Below the pieces are notes generated by a model, which saw only the letters and a list, made by a program, of their open reading frames with translations, ran no database searches and was not told the origin of the DNA. This document shows positions 1 to 5,579 of a stretch of 5,579 bases of DNA, piece after piece (position 1 is the first letter of the stretch; every line of letters begins with the position of its first letter). Position numbers and translations under genes: made by a program. Origin of the DNA: Thermoplasmata archaeon (GTDB taxonomy: Archaea; Thermoplasmatota; Thermoplasmata; UBA184); contig JASHYU010000063.1 in the NCBI GenBank assembly GCA_030042855.1, forward strand, positions 1 through 5,579, in the 5' to 3' direction.

Positions 1-1244
1 AGGCGGACCTACTGATCCCGGGGGCGGACGAACCCCTCCGGAACGGTTGCGTGGTGATCGACGGCCCGACCATTCGGTACGCCGGGCCGATCGAGGGCGC
101 CCCTCGGCCGGACGCGTCGGAGGTCACCGTGTCGGTGCCCGTGGTCATGCCGGGCCTGTGGGACTGCCACACTCACTTCGCGGGGTTGCGCTCTCTCTCG
201 ATCCAGGAGCAGGTCTACACCTCGAACTCGGTCAGCCTCATCCGCTCGGTCAAGGACGCTGAGCGGGTTCTGCGGGCGGGATTCACGTCGATCCGCGAAC
301 TCGGAGGACAGGGAATCTACCTCAGCCGCGCGGTGAACGAGGGGTCGATCCCGGGACCGCACATCTACGCCTCCGGCACGGTCCTCAGCACGACGGGAGG
401 TCACGGAGACCTGCACGCGTTCCCGATCGAGTTTGTCCACTTTTGGAGCAACCTTCGGGAAGTTCCCGGACCCTGTGACGGGATACCCGACTGCCTGGCC
501 GCGGTCCGCAAGGTGCTCCGGCTCGGCGCGTCGGTGGTCAAGGTCTGCGCCTCCGGTGGGGTGTTGAGCGACCTCGACGACCCGCATCACCAACAGTTCT
601 CGGACGAAGAACTTCGGGCGATCGTCGAGGAGGCGGCCCGAGCCGAGCGACTCGTGGCGGCCCACTGTCACGGGAAGGCGGGCATCATGGCCGCGTTGAG
701 GGCCGGGGTGAAGACGATCGAGCACGGCACCTTCCTGGACGAGGAGGCCGCCGAGCTGATGATCGAGAAGGGAGCGCTGCTCTGTCCGACGTTGACGCTG
801 AAGTACGAGGCGCGTCCGTCGCTGAAGGATTCGGGGCTTCCCGATATCATGGTCGAGAAGGCGAAGACCGTGAGCCAGCACGTACGGGAGGCCGTGCGAA
901 CCGCGCACCGTAGGAAGATTCCGTTCGCCCTGGGCACGGACATCGGTGTCTCCCGCGACGAAGCGCCGGCGAACTGGGGGGGCAACGGTCGCGAGTTCGC
1001 CTACATGGTCGAGGAGGTCGGCATGACCCCGTTGGAAGCCATCCGGGCCGGTACGGCCAACGGCCCGCGGACGCTCGGTCCGCAAGCGCCCAGGTCCGGG
1101 CAGCTTCGGTCGGGGTTCGTCGCCGATGTGATCGCCGTGCAGGAGGACCCGCTCCAGCGGATCCAGGTACTCGGCGAACCCGAAAGGATCCTCCAGATCT
1201 GGAAGGACGGGAAGCTGGCGGTCGACCGAACTGCCTCGCCCTAG
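1..1244 (+). CDS. Metal-dependent amidohydrolase, Xaa-Pro dipeptidase-like (5' end cut by window)
   Basis: The frame is open from the left edge. Sixteen codons before the GTG at 51 read ADLLIPGADEPLRNGC, a typical beta-strand start of amidohydrolases, so the true start lies outside the window and the GTG at 51 is internal. Counting that GTG as residue 1, the binuclear metal site is complete: HTH at 40-42, Lys164 (the lysine usually carboxylated to bridge the metals), H205 and H207, H225 in IEHG, and D297 in ALGTD. The TTGGHGD segment (115-120) and overall layout match the Met_dep_hydrolase_A group, which includes prolidases and Xaa-Arg/Lys dipeptidases. It probably hydrolyses an amide or peptide bond in a small cytoplasmic substrate. 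Imidazolonepropionase-like proteins are close relatives, so the substrate is uncertain. No signal peptide can be judged. It ends in TAG, 66 bases before the thioesterase gene, and the two may share a transcript. Confidence 0.93.
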   Translation, partial: ADLLIPGADEPLRNGCVVIDGPTIRYAGPIEGAPRPDASEVTVSVPVVMPGLWDCHTHFAGLRSLSIQEQVYTSNSVSLIRSVKDAERVLRAGFTSIRELGGQGIYLSRAVNEGSIPGPHIYASGTVLSTTGGHGDLHAFPIEFVHFWSNLREVPGPCDGIPDCLAAVRKVLRLGASVVKVCASGGVLSDLDDPHHQQFSDEELRAIVEEAARAERLVAAHCHGKAGIMAALRAGVKTIEHGTFLDEEAAELMIEKGALLCPTLTLKYEARPSLKDSGLPDIMVEKAKTVSQHVREAVRTAHRRKIPFALGTDIGVSRDEAPANWGGNGREFAYMVEEVGMTPLEAIRAGTANGPRTLGPQAPRSGQLRSGFVADVIAVQEDPLQRIQVLGEPERILQIWKDGKLAVDRTASP

Positions 1245-1310
1245 TTCGGCCCGAGCGAGCGAGTCCCGACTCTTCGGTCCTCATCCCGAGTCACGTCTCC
1301 GCGTGGGTGC

Positions 1311-1772
1311 GTGAGTCCCCCATCCCCCGCCGCACCGGTACGGTTCAAGGTCCGCTGGGGAGACCTGGACGCCAACCACCACATGGCGAACGTGGCGTTC
1401 CTCGGCCGGGCGACCGATGCCCGGTTCGAGTACTTCGAGCGGTGCGGATTTCCGGGACGACGGTTTGCAATCGAGCGCATCGGTCCGGTCGTCCTTCGAG
1501 AGGAGATCATCTATCGCAGGGAGCTCCGGTTCCAAGACGAGTTCACCGTGGACCTCCAGGTCACGGGGATCTCCTCCGATGGGATCCGCTTCTCCGTTCA
1601 GCACACCTTCCGTGACGCGACGGGCCAGGTCGCAGCGGTCGTCACGTCGGAAGGACTGTGGCTCGACCTCGAGAGTCGCCGGCCGAGGGCCCCGTCCGCC
1701 GAGCTCGACGCCGCTCAGCGCGCCCTGCCGCGGGCGGATTCGTACCGGGAACTTCCGGCCCGGAGTTCGTAA
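1311..1772 (+). CDS. Acyl-CoA thioesterase, 4HBT/YbgC-type hot-dog fold
   Basis: A 153-residue protein of normal length for single hot-dog thioesterases. Near the N-terminus (residues 16-31) it has WGDLDANHHMANVAFL, which matches the D-x-x-x-H-x-x-N signature of the 4-hydroxybenzoyl-CoA thioesterase/YbgC group. D20 is the likely catalytic acid, with H24 and N27 in the positions of the usual HVNN. The following helix (about 28-45) and the long strands (about 67-120) complete the hot-dog fold. Such enzymes act as cytoplasmic dimers or tetramers and cleave acyl-CoA thioesters; the acyl group cannot be read from the sequence. The start is GTG at 1311. The next in-frame ATG (1384) lies inside the active-site motif, and no start codon lies between 1311 and the upstream stop. 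No convincing ribosome-binding site precedes it. The C-terminal 25 residues or so, after the last strand, look disordered (Pro/Arg/Ala-rich). Confidence 0.9.
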   Translation: MSPPSPAAPVRFKVRWGDLDANHHMANVAFLGRATDARFEYFERCGFPGRRFAIERIGPVVLREEIIYRRELRFQDEFTVDLQVTGISSDGIRFSVQHTFRDATGQVAAVVTSEGLWLDLESRRPRAPSAELDAAQRALPRADSYRELPARSS

Positions 1773-1956
1773 CCCGTCAGCGACCCGCGCGGACCGACCC
1801 TGGTGAGCGAGTCGTTCGGGAATGCCACCAACGGGCCGGCTTCCGGCGGATGGTTCGTCAACCGGTCGACCGTGACAACGTCGAACCGACGCGTTCCCCG
1901 ATCCTGGGTGCGTGAGCGCTCAACGCGGCCTACCCGACCCGGCGCGGTAGCGCTCC

Positions 1957-1963
1957 CTTATTC
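1957..1963 (+). promoter_or_regulatory. Possible archaeal TATA element for the VOC gene at 1985
   Basis: CTTATTC is one of few AT-rich spots in a GC-rich gap (1773-1984). Its centre lies about 25 bases before the ATG at 1985, the spacing expected for a leaderless archaeal transcript. This favours ATG 1985 over the in-frame GTG at 1973. There is no clear BRE (the upstream bases are CGCTCC), so the call is weak. The rest of the 1773-1984 gap shows only unconvincing short frames. Confidence 0.3.
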
Positions 1964-1984
1964 ACGGGCAGCGTGGACGGCGAC

Positions 1985-2434
1985 ATGGCGACCGCGGTCG
2001 AGAAGTACCTGAGCTACACGGGAATCCGGGTCACGGACCTCGACCGATCGCTGAGATTCTACACCGAGCTCTTTGGGCTCACCGAAGTCTTTCGAGGAGA
2101 CCTATCCGCGCAGGGGCGGGGTTCCTTTGTTCTCCTCCAAGACCCGTGGTCCGGACAGAAGCTCGAGCTGAATTGGTATCCGCCGGGCTCCGAGTTCGCC
2201 GTCCCCTACCAGCCGGGCGAAGGGCTGGATTGCATCGGAGTTCGCGTGGCGAACCTCCCCCAGTTCATGGAGAAACTCCGGCGGTCGGGTGTAGAGAGCG
2301 CGGGCGCGTCGGCGGCCTACGAAGAGCCGGACCGCGTTCGTCTGGCGTTCGTGAAGGATCCCGATGGGAACTGGATCTGCCTCCTCGAGCTGCTCCACCA
2401 GCCGATTCCTCCCTCCCCGGGGAAGGGCTACTGA
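1985..2434 (+). CDS. VOC (glyoxalase/bleomycin-resistance fold) protein with unusual metal-site residues
   Basis: A 149-residue protein with two beta-alpha-beta-beta-beta modules. Module 1 opens with YTGIRVTDLDRSLRFYTELFGL (about 11-32); module 2 opens with GLDCIGVRVANL (about 80-91) and ends with KDPDGNWICLLE (124-135). This layout resembles lactoylglutathione lyase-like proteins. KLELNWYPPGS (59-69) keeps the first-module glutamate (E61). The other three canonical metal positions, usually His, His and Glu, appear as Y11, C83 and C132. A standard glyoxalase I reaction is therefore doubtful. The protein may bind a metal through cysteines or act as a binding protein. The alignment is by eye. 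ATG 1985 is preferred because a TATA-like element lies 25 bases upstream; GTG 1973 would add four residues. It follows the thioesterase after 212 bases and probably has its own promoter. No signal peptide or membrane segment is visible. Confidence 0.9.
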   Translation: MATAVEKYLSYTGIRVTDLDRSLRFYTELFGLTEVFRGDLSAQGRGSFVLLQDPWSGQKLELNWYPPGSEFAVPYQPGEGLDCIGVRVANLPQFMEKLRRSGVESAGASAAYEEPDRVRLAFVKDPDGNWICLLELLHQPIPPSPGKGY

Positions 2435-2722
2435 CTTCCGTTCCATCGACTCTTCACGGGACGACACGGTCTCGATCTTCTCGATCGCGTCGTCCTCGCT
2501 GCGCGGGAGTCGGAGGGCGAGCAACGCAGTGCCGAGAACGACGGAACGCCACGTCGGCGTAGTTCCAGGGCCGGCGACCGTCGAAGCCAATCGGTCTGGG
2601 CCAGTTCAGCCGATCGCGTGCCGCAAGGAGTCTCGTGCACCGGTCGTAGGGGTGATTGAGGAGGAAGGTAGGGAAGTCCGAAAATCCCCAGCGCCCGCAG
2701 CCTCGGCCGGACCCTCTCGGGC
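2435..2722. other. Gap without an intact gene; possible decayed coding sequence
   Basis: No intact gene is supported here. On the minus strand, two overlapping frames look coding-like. One (about 2690 down to 2544) contains LNWPRPIGFDGRRPWNYADV. The other (about 2548 down to 2441) contains LRLPRSEDDAIEKIETVSS. Both have third codon positions of roughly three-quarters or more G/C by hand count. They would join through a frameshift near 2546 and end just short of the plus-strand VOC stop, as the 3' end of a convergent dead gene might. On the plus strand, EVRKSPAP (near 2668-2691) resembles the LVRKRR segment of the intact regulator and may be an out-of-frame part of the neighbouring remnant. 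I do not recognise a family for the minus-strand frames. Confidence 0.25.
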
Positions 2723-2880
2723 ATTGGCCACCCACGGGAGGCTATCCTCGTGAGGGCGGTTCGTCCGGGGTACTACGAGATGCCTCGGAAGCCGAGGATT
2801 CGAGAGATGGCTCGGCACCTCGGATTCGCGCGCGGTACACACGGCCGCTGCCGAGGGCGGGGGGCAGCTCGACTCGACGC
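2723..2880 (+). pseudogene. Remnant of an HTH_10 (bacterio-opsin activator-type) regulator, C-terminal part
   Basis: Read from 2723 on the plus strand, the frame gives EAILVRAVRPGYYEMPRK and then PRIREMARHLGFARGT. This matches the DNA-binding region of the intact regulator downstream, which has ILLEAVRLGYYEMPRRSK then VRDIARQLGIARST. Over 27 codons (2759-2839 against 3981-4061) I count 66 of 81 identical bases and 17 of 27 identical residues. After 2836 the match continues only by changing frame: VHTAAAEG against EHLRAAES. There is no start codon, no N-terminal domain in frame and no APLV end. It is therefore a decayed paralogue and not a working gene. It is truncated where the convergent VOC gene ends (2880). 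An unrelated origin is unlikely given the codon-level match. Confidence 0.8.
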
Positions 2881-3308
2881 TAGCTCGTCGGCCTCGGCGG
2901 CGACCTCAGGATGAACTCATTTCCGTCCGGGTCGGCGATGACCGAGCGGGTCGTCGTGGACCCCGGACGGTTCAACGTGCGCGGCGGCTCGACCACCCGG
3001 CCGCCGCGTCGAGCGATCTCGGCGCACGCGACGGCGGGATCGTGGTGCGAGAACACGACCCCCGAGACGGTCCCGGGTTCGCGTCCGCCCTCCGCGGGAT
3101 CGTAGACATGCATCAGAAGGACCGTCGCGGTGCCGGGAATCGCGTACACGGCACGGCCCGCCTTCCCGTCGAATTGGAGCTCGTTCAGGCCGAGAACGTC
3201 GGCATAGAACCTCTGTGCTTGCTGGAGGTCTCGGACGTGGACGGTCACCGCCTCGAGGCCCTCGATCATCGCCGGCATGGTCGCTACGGCGAGGGCGCCT
3301 CCTCCCAT
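2880..3308 (-). CDS. VOC-family protein without the usual metal ligands
   Basis: Up to 142 residues with a two-module VOC fold. Module 1 is IEGLEAVTVHVRDLQQAQRF (15-34, then YADVLGL). Module 2 runs from VSGVVFSHHDP (81-91) to IADPDGNEFILRS (124-136). The DPDGNEF.L ending is typical of bleomycin-resistance/dioxygenase superfamily proteins. By eye, the first His is A20, the second-module His is about G83 and the last Glu is I133. A metal-dependent catalytic role is therefore doubtful, and a small-molecule-binding role is possible. It is cytoplasmic by appearance. The longest start is ATG at 3308; ATGs at 3278 and 3269 are alternatives, and 3269 starts right at the conserved domain. The stop (TAG, 2880-2882) touches the dead regulator fragment. 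Its 5' end faces the intact HTH_10 regulator across about 180 bases, so that protein may control it; this is inferred from position only. Confidence 0.87.
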   Translation of the reverse strand: MGGGALAVATMPAMIEGLEAVTVHVRDLQQAQRFYADVLGLNELQFDGKAGRAVYAIPGTATVLLMHVYDPAEGGREPGTVSGVVFSHHDPAVACAEIARRGGRVVEPPRTLNRPGSTTTRSVIADPDGNEFILRSPPRPTS

Positions 3309-3488
3309 GAGCTAACGTTCGTCGAGTGTCGGGTTTCGGAGTAGCCCTCCCCAGGTCCACCCACCTCGAGTCCGTCGCGGCGCGGACCTCCTCCGGGCGC
3401 AGCTCCGGCGAATCCACGGATGGAACCTGCGCATGGGCCGACCCGGGGCGGCCCAAGGTTCTTCTGCTGTCGAAGCGGGGCATCGATT
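3309..3488. promoter_or_regulatory. Divergent intergenic region between VOC gene and HTH_10 regulator
   Basis: These 180 bases must hold the start signals of both flanking genes if each is transcribed alone. No confident TATA box is visible for either. The only suggestive pieces are CCGAAAC on the minus strand near 3334-3339, which resembles a BRE, and a T-rich TTCTTCT near 3459-3465, about 25 bases before ATG 3489. A longer regulator start at 3420 would shrink the region to about 110 bases. Confidence 0.3.
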
Positions 3489-4403
3489 ATGGAGATGTAC
3501 GTCCTGGATTTCACGATGAAGCCGCCGGGAGGGTTTCAGCGGCTTTCGGCCAGGAGCCCCACCGTTCAGTGGGAGGTCCGGCCTCTTTCCAGGCAGTGGC
3601 TCGTGAGCTGCAAAAGGGCGATTCGGGGGCCGCCCGTCCCTCCGGCATCGTCCTCGGCCGAGTCCGACTTCGGCGAGTCCACCGAGGGGACCTCGACCTA
3701 CCTCTACGTTCCGAGCGCGGTGGAGCAGCGATTCGTGGAAAGCCTGGGCCAGGGCGGTACCCGCATCCTCCCCCCGCTCCGGTGGTGCGGCGGGCGACTC
3801 ACGGTCAGGCTGGTCAGTTTCGGGGAGGTTTCGCCGCTCGGCTGGAGCGTAGCATCCCACGACGCCCGCCTCGTGCGCAAGCGGAGGACCGACCCCGAGA
3901 GGGTTCTCGCGCATATCGACCGACCGCTCGAGGCGGCGGACGGTCTCACGTCTCGTCAGTCGACCATCCTGTTGGAAGCAGTTCGTCTGGGGTACTACGA
4001 GATGCCCCGAAGATCGAAGGTTCGAGATATCGCTCGGCAGCTCGGAATCGCGCGCAGCACGGTCGAAGAGCACCTTCGGGCGGCCGAGTCGGTGATGATC
4101 CGTTCGTCCGCGCCGTTGGTCGCAGCCCGTAAGCAGCTGCGCTCCCGGACCGAGCACCCGTCGGAGGGACATTTGTTCGAGGAGCTGGCTCGGATCGGGA
4201 CCGAGATCGATGTCCTCCTTCAGCTGGCCCTTCGGGACGCGAGGATCGATCGCCTCGACGCGCGCCCGGAGCGCCCCGAGAGGACGCATCCGAAGGGTGA
4301 ACCCGATATGGCCGACGCGGACCCGACCTGGGATGCCGGCCTCATCCGACCGGGGCATCCCCTGCTGCGAGACGAATGCGATGGGCTCATCGATTCGATC
4401 TGA
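3489..4403 (+). CDS. HTH_10 / bacterio-opsin activator-type transcriptional regulator
   Basis: A 304-residue protein from ATG 3489. The N-terminal domain starts MEMYVLDFTMKPPGGFQ and includes WEVRPLSRQW (28-37), then LPPLRWCGGRLTVRLVSFGE (about 95-113), as in archaeal Bat-like regulators; it probably senses a ligand or partner. The DNA-binding domain follows: LTSRQSTILLEAVRLGYYEM (153-172), then the helix-turn-helix VRDIARQLGIARSTVEEHL (178-196) and the closing APLV (208-211). Most family members end near this point. This one continues about 93 residues, with a likely amphipathic helix (FEELARIGTEIDVLLQLALR, near 230-250) and a charged tail. ATG 3489 is chosen because the family-like sequence begins there; ATG 3420 would add 23 residues of low similarity, and ATG 3495 is also possible. 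It is divergent from the VOC gene and has a decayed paralogue at 2723-2880. Family assignment is firm; target genes are unknown. Confidence 0.9.
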   Translation: MEMYVLDFTMKPPGGFQRLSARSPTVQWEVRPLSRQWLVSCKRAIRGPPVPPASSSAESDFGESTEGTSTYLYVPSAVEQRFVESLGQGGTRILPPLRWCGGRLTVRLVSFGEVSPLGWSVASHDARLVRKRRTDPERVLAHIDRPLEAADGLTSRQSTILLEAVRLGYYEMPRRSKVRDIARQLGIARSTVEEHLRAAESVMIRSSAPLVAARKQLRSRTEHPSEGHLFEELARIGTEIDVLLQLALRDARIDRLDARPERPERTHPKGEPDMADADPTWDAGLIRPGHPLLRDECDGLIDSI

Positions 4404-4889
4404 AGGGGGCGGGTCCCATTTCGTCGGACCGGGCGAAGCTCGCTCGCTCCAAGGTGACCGGAAGCGTCGAACCCTGCTCCGAGCGACCGCGGTCAGCGAA
4501 CGCCCATGGGCCAGCGCCGGGAGCCATAGGGACGGGAGGGAGTCCTGCGCTGGATCGGTCGCGGGTGGGGCACGGTGCGGGAGGGAAGTGGGGAGTTCCG
4601 AGCGTCCGCGAAAAGGTGCTTGGGGTCAACTTGCCCTAGAGGTCCCGGAGAGTGGATTCCCCGGACAGCGGCACTCGACCGTGTTGGGTATGCTCCCGGC
4701 GGGATGCGAACCGGACGGGTCGGGTCTACGCCGGGACGATTCCCTTGACTCCTGAGGAAACGACCGACGTCGCGGAGCGGGGATCGGCGAGCCGACCCAC
4801 GTGAACTCGCTCGAATCAATGCTGACGGCTCCGCGCTCTGCTCTCCAGCCCATCCTCGCGGTTTGACCGAGGGGGGTGTCTGGATGGCA
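4404..4889. other. Long intergenic region with no recognised gene
   Basis: About 490 bases between the regulator stop and the 3' end of the minus-strand hydrolase gene. The best open frame (plus strand, ATG 4376 to TAG 4639, 87 codons, overlapping the regulator's last 28 bases) is Gly/Ser/Arg-rich and resembles no family I know. No tRNA, riboswitch, insertion-sequence end or repeat array is visible. It may be old decayed sequence or hold an unrecognised RNA. Confidence 0.5.
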
Positions 4890-4901
4890 GGTTTGCAAAC
4901 C
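4890..4901. repeat. Perfect 12-base palindrome GGTTTGCAAACC
   Basis: The twelve bases equal their own reverse complement. One such palindrome is expected by chance in a window of this size. Its interest comes from its place, two bases from the stem-loop that covers the 3' end of the minus-strand hydrolase gene. It could be a protein-binding site or part of a transcript end. Confidence 0.4.
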
Positions 4902-4903
4902 CT

Positions 4904-4941
4904 CCCGGTCAGCCGAAGCAGTTCGGCACAACCCTACCGGG
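4904..4941 (-). terminator. Nested stem-loop at the 3' end of the MBL-fold gene, possible transcript end
   Basis: An inner perfect 6-bp stem, GCCGAA (4912-4917) with TTCGGC (4922-4927), has a 4-base loop GCAG. An outer 6-bp pair, CCCGGT (4904-4909) with ACCGGG (4936-4941), encloses it with unequal spacers of 2 and 8 bases. The structure spans the TAG stop of the minus-strand gene (4934-4936). No T-run follows, so an intrinsic terminator is unproven; it may instead stabilise the mRNA end. Confidence 0.35.
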
Positions 4942-5579
4942 AATGGGAACTGAACGTCGCTTCGTCATGGCTAAAGTACACCCTTCGCGGTTCGAGTTTT
5001 CTGAGTCGTTCGGCGGAAAGGATCGCCCTCCGGCTGGTCTCCGATGGGGGCTCCTTCCGCTCCCATTCCGCGGCCGAGCCGACAGCGTGACCCGCGATGA
5101 GGACCGGGCCCTTCTTCTCCCGCACCAGAACAGATTGATGTCCGGGAGTGTGGCCGGGAGTACCCAGCACGTCGATACCGTCGGCCACGGAGAAATCGCC
5201 TGACCTCAACTCGTACCGGGCCCCGGGGAACTCAATCAGTTCGGGCACGGTGTAGCCCTCTCCCTTCGCAGCCTCCTTCTCCGAACTCTGAACGAAGATC
5301 GGCACTCCCGGGAAGGCGGGGTTGCCGCCGCAGTGGTCGAAGTGGAGATGGGTACAGATGATCGCCGAGACCGCATTCGGTCGAATTCCGTGCTGATGGA
5401 GGGCGGACAGCAAGTCCGTTCGCACCGGATGGTAGTACGGATCGACGTCGGGGTGAGGGGATCCGAGTCCCGTGTCGACAAGGACGACCCCACTGCCGTC
5501 GCGGATGACATAACCAAACACAACCCCCGGCCGCCCGTGCCACGGGTGGGATGGGGGATACGTCAACTCAGCGAGGCGA
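4934..5579 (-). CDS. Metallo-beta-lactamase-fold hydrolase, AHL-lactonase-like (5' end cut by window)
   Basis: The frame is open to the right edge. A TTG at 5566 is the only start-like codon near the edge, but the codons before it (RLAE) continue smoothly, so the true start is probably outside. Counting that TTG as residue 1: VVLVDTGLGSP (27-37), the metal motif THLHFDH (72-78: H73, H75, D77, H78), GTPGHTPGH (135-143, with H139), and a C-terminal YFSHD with H200. The order matches the N-acyl-homoserine-lactonase/glyoxalase II group of the MBL superfamily, soluble enzymes that usually hydrolyse lactones or esters. The aspartate that usually bridges the two metals (GDA) is here GHA (H160). Related proteins with GQA at this place exist, to my recollection, so this may be a subfamily trait and not damage. 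Substrate is unknown. No other gene lies downstream on this strand for over 1.6 kb. Confidence 0.9.
   Translation of the reverse strand, partial: RLAELTYPPSHPWHGRPGVVFGYVIRDGSGVVLVDTGLGSPHPDVDPYYHPVRTDLLSALHQHGIRPNAVSAIICTHLHFDHCGGNPAFPGVPIFVQSSEKEAAKGEGYTVPELIEFPGARYELRSGDFSVADGIDVLGTPGHTPGHQSVLVREKKGPVLIAGHAVGSAAEWERKEPPSETSRRAILSAERLRKLEPRRVYFSHDEATFSSHSR

Noticed and set aside
9..1085. A 358-codon minus-strand frame opposite the amidohydrolase.
   Set aside because: It is Arg-rich antisense with no domain; the plus strand carries all catalytic motifs.
1261..1292. Short inverted repeats GAGTC/GACTC after the amidohydrolase stop as a terminator.
   Set aside because: Stems are only 5 bp, three copies compete for pairing, and no T-run follows.
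1242..1313. The amidohydrolase TAG and the thioesterase GTG are in the same frame with 22 sense codons between, suggesting amber read-through or pyrrolysine.
   Set aside because: Same frame has a one-in-three chance, stops are rare in GC-rich DNA, both proteins look complete, and TAG also ends two other genes here.
1304..1916. A 12-base repeat TGGGTGCGTGAG at 1304-1315 (covering the thioesterase start) and 1905-1916.
   Set aside because: About one such match is expected by chance in this length. The second copy opens only a 12-codon frame.
1803..2012. A 69-codon plus-strand frame with a coding-like first third (SESFGNATNGPASGGWF).
   Set aside because: It becomes Arg/Ser/Thr-rich, overlaps the VOC start in another frame, and matches no family I know.
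3312..4358. A 348-codon minus-strand frame opposite the regulator.
   Set aside because: It is the antisense shadow of a well-supported gene. Its similarity to the minus-strand frame at 2606-2842 follows from the plus-strand paralogy.
4701..4714. GGGATGCGAACCGG, which resembles a tRNA T-arm on the minus strand.
   Set aside because: The conserved T-loop adenine is missing, and no acceptor, D or anticodon arms can be paired around it.

Overview
The window is high-GC DNA that most likely comes from an archaeon, probably a non-halophilic member of the Thermoplasmatota. The main clue is a bacterio-opsin-activator (HTH_10) type regulator at 3489-4403, a family found mostly in archaea. The genes also lack clear Shine-Dalgarno sequences, and one has a TATA-like element about 25 bases before its start codon, as in leaderless archaeal transcripts. 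The proteins are not strongly acidic, which argues against a haloarchaeon. The lineage is an inference from gene content and was not tested.

Layout. The left half is on the plus strand. It has the 3' part of a metal-dependent amidohydrolase (1-1244, 5' end outside the window), a hot-dog-fold acyl-CoA thioesterase (1311-1772), and a glyoxalase-fold (VOC) protein (1985-2434). After these comes about 445 bases without an intact gene. This stretch holds a decayed copy of the DNA-binding end of an HTH_10 regulator (about 2723-2880) and possible further debris. A second VOC protein on the minus strand (2880-3308) abuts the remnant. It is divergent from the intact HTH_10 regulator across about 180 bases. 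After about 490 bases with nothing recognisable, a palindrome and a stem-loop lie at the 3' end of a minus-strand metallo-beta-lactamase-fold hydrolase (4934 to the right edge, 5' end outside the window).

How the parts may work together. No complete pathway is visible. The amidohydrolase and thioesterase are close enough (66 bases) to be co-transcribed. The VOC/regulator head-to-head pair is a plausible local regulatory unit, and the VOC gene followed by a dead regulator fragment may be the relic of a related arrangement. Three enzymes show departures from usual metal-binding residues: both VOC proteins, and the hydrolase with His where the family usually has a bridging Asp. No mobile element, CRISPR array or RNA gene was found, and nothing here amounts to a clear new multi-gene system.
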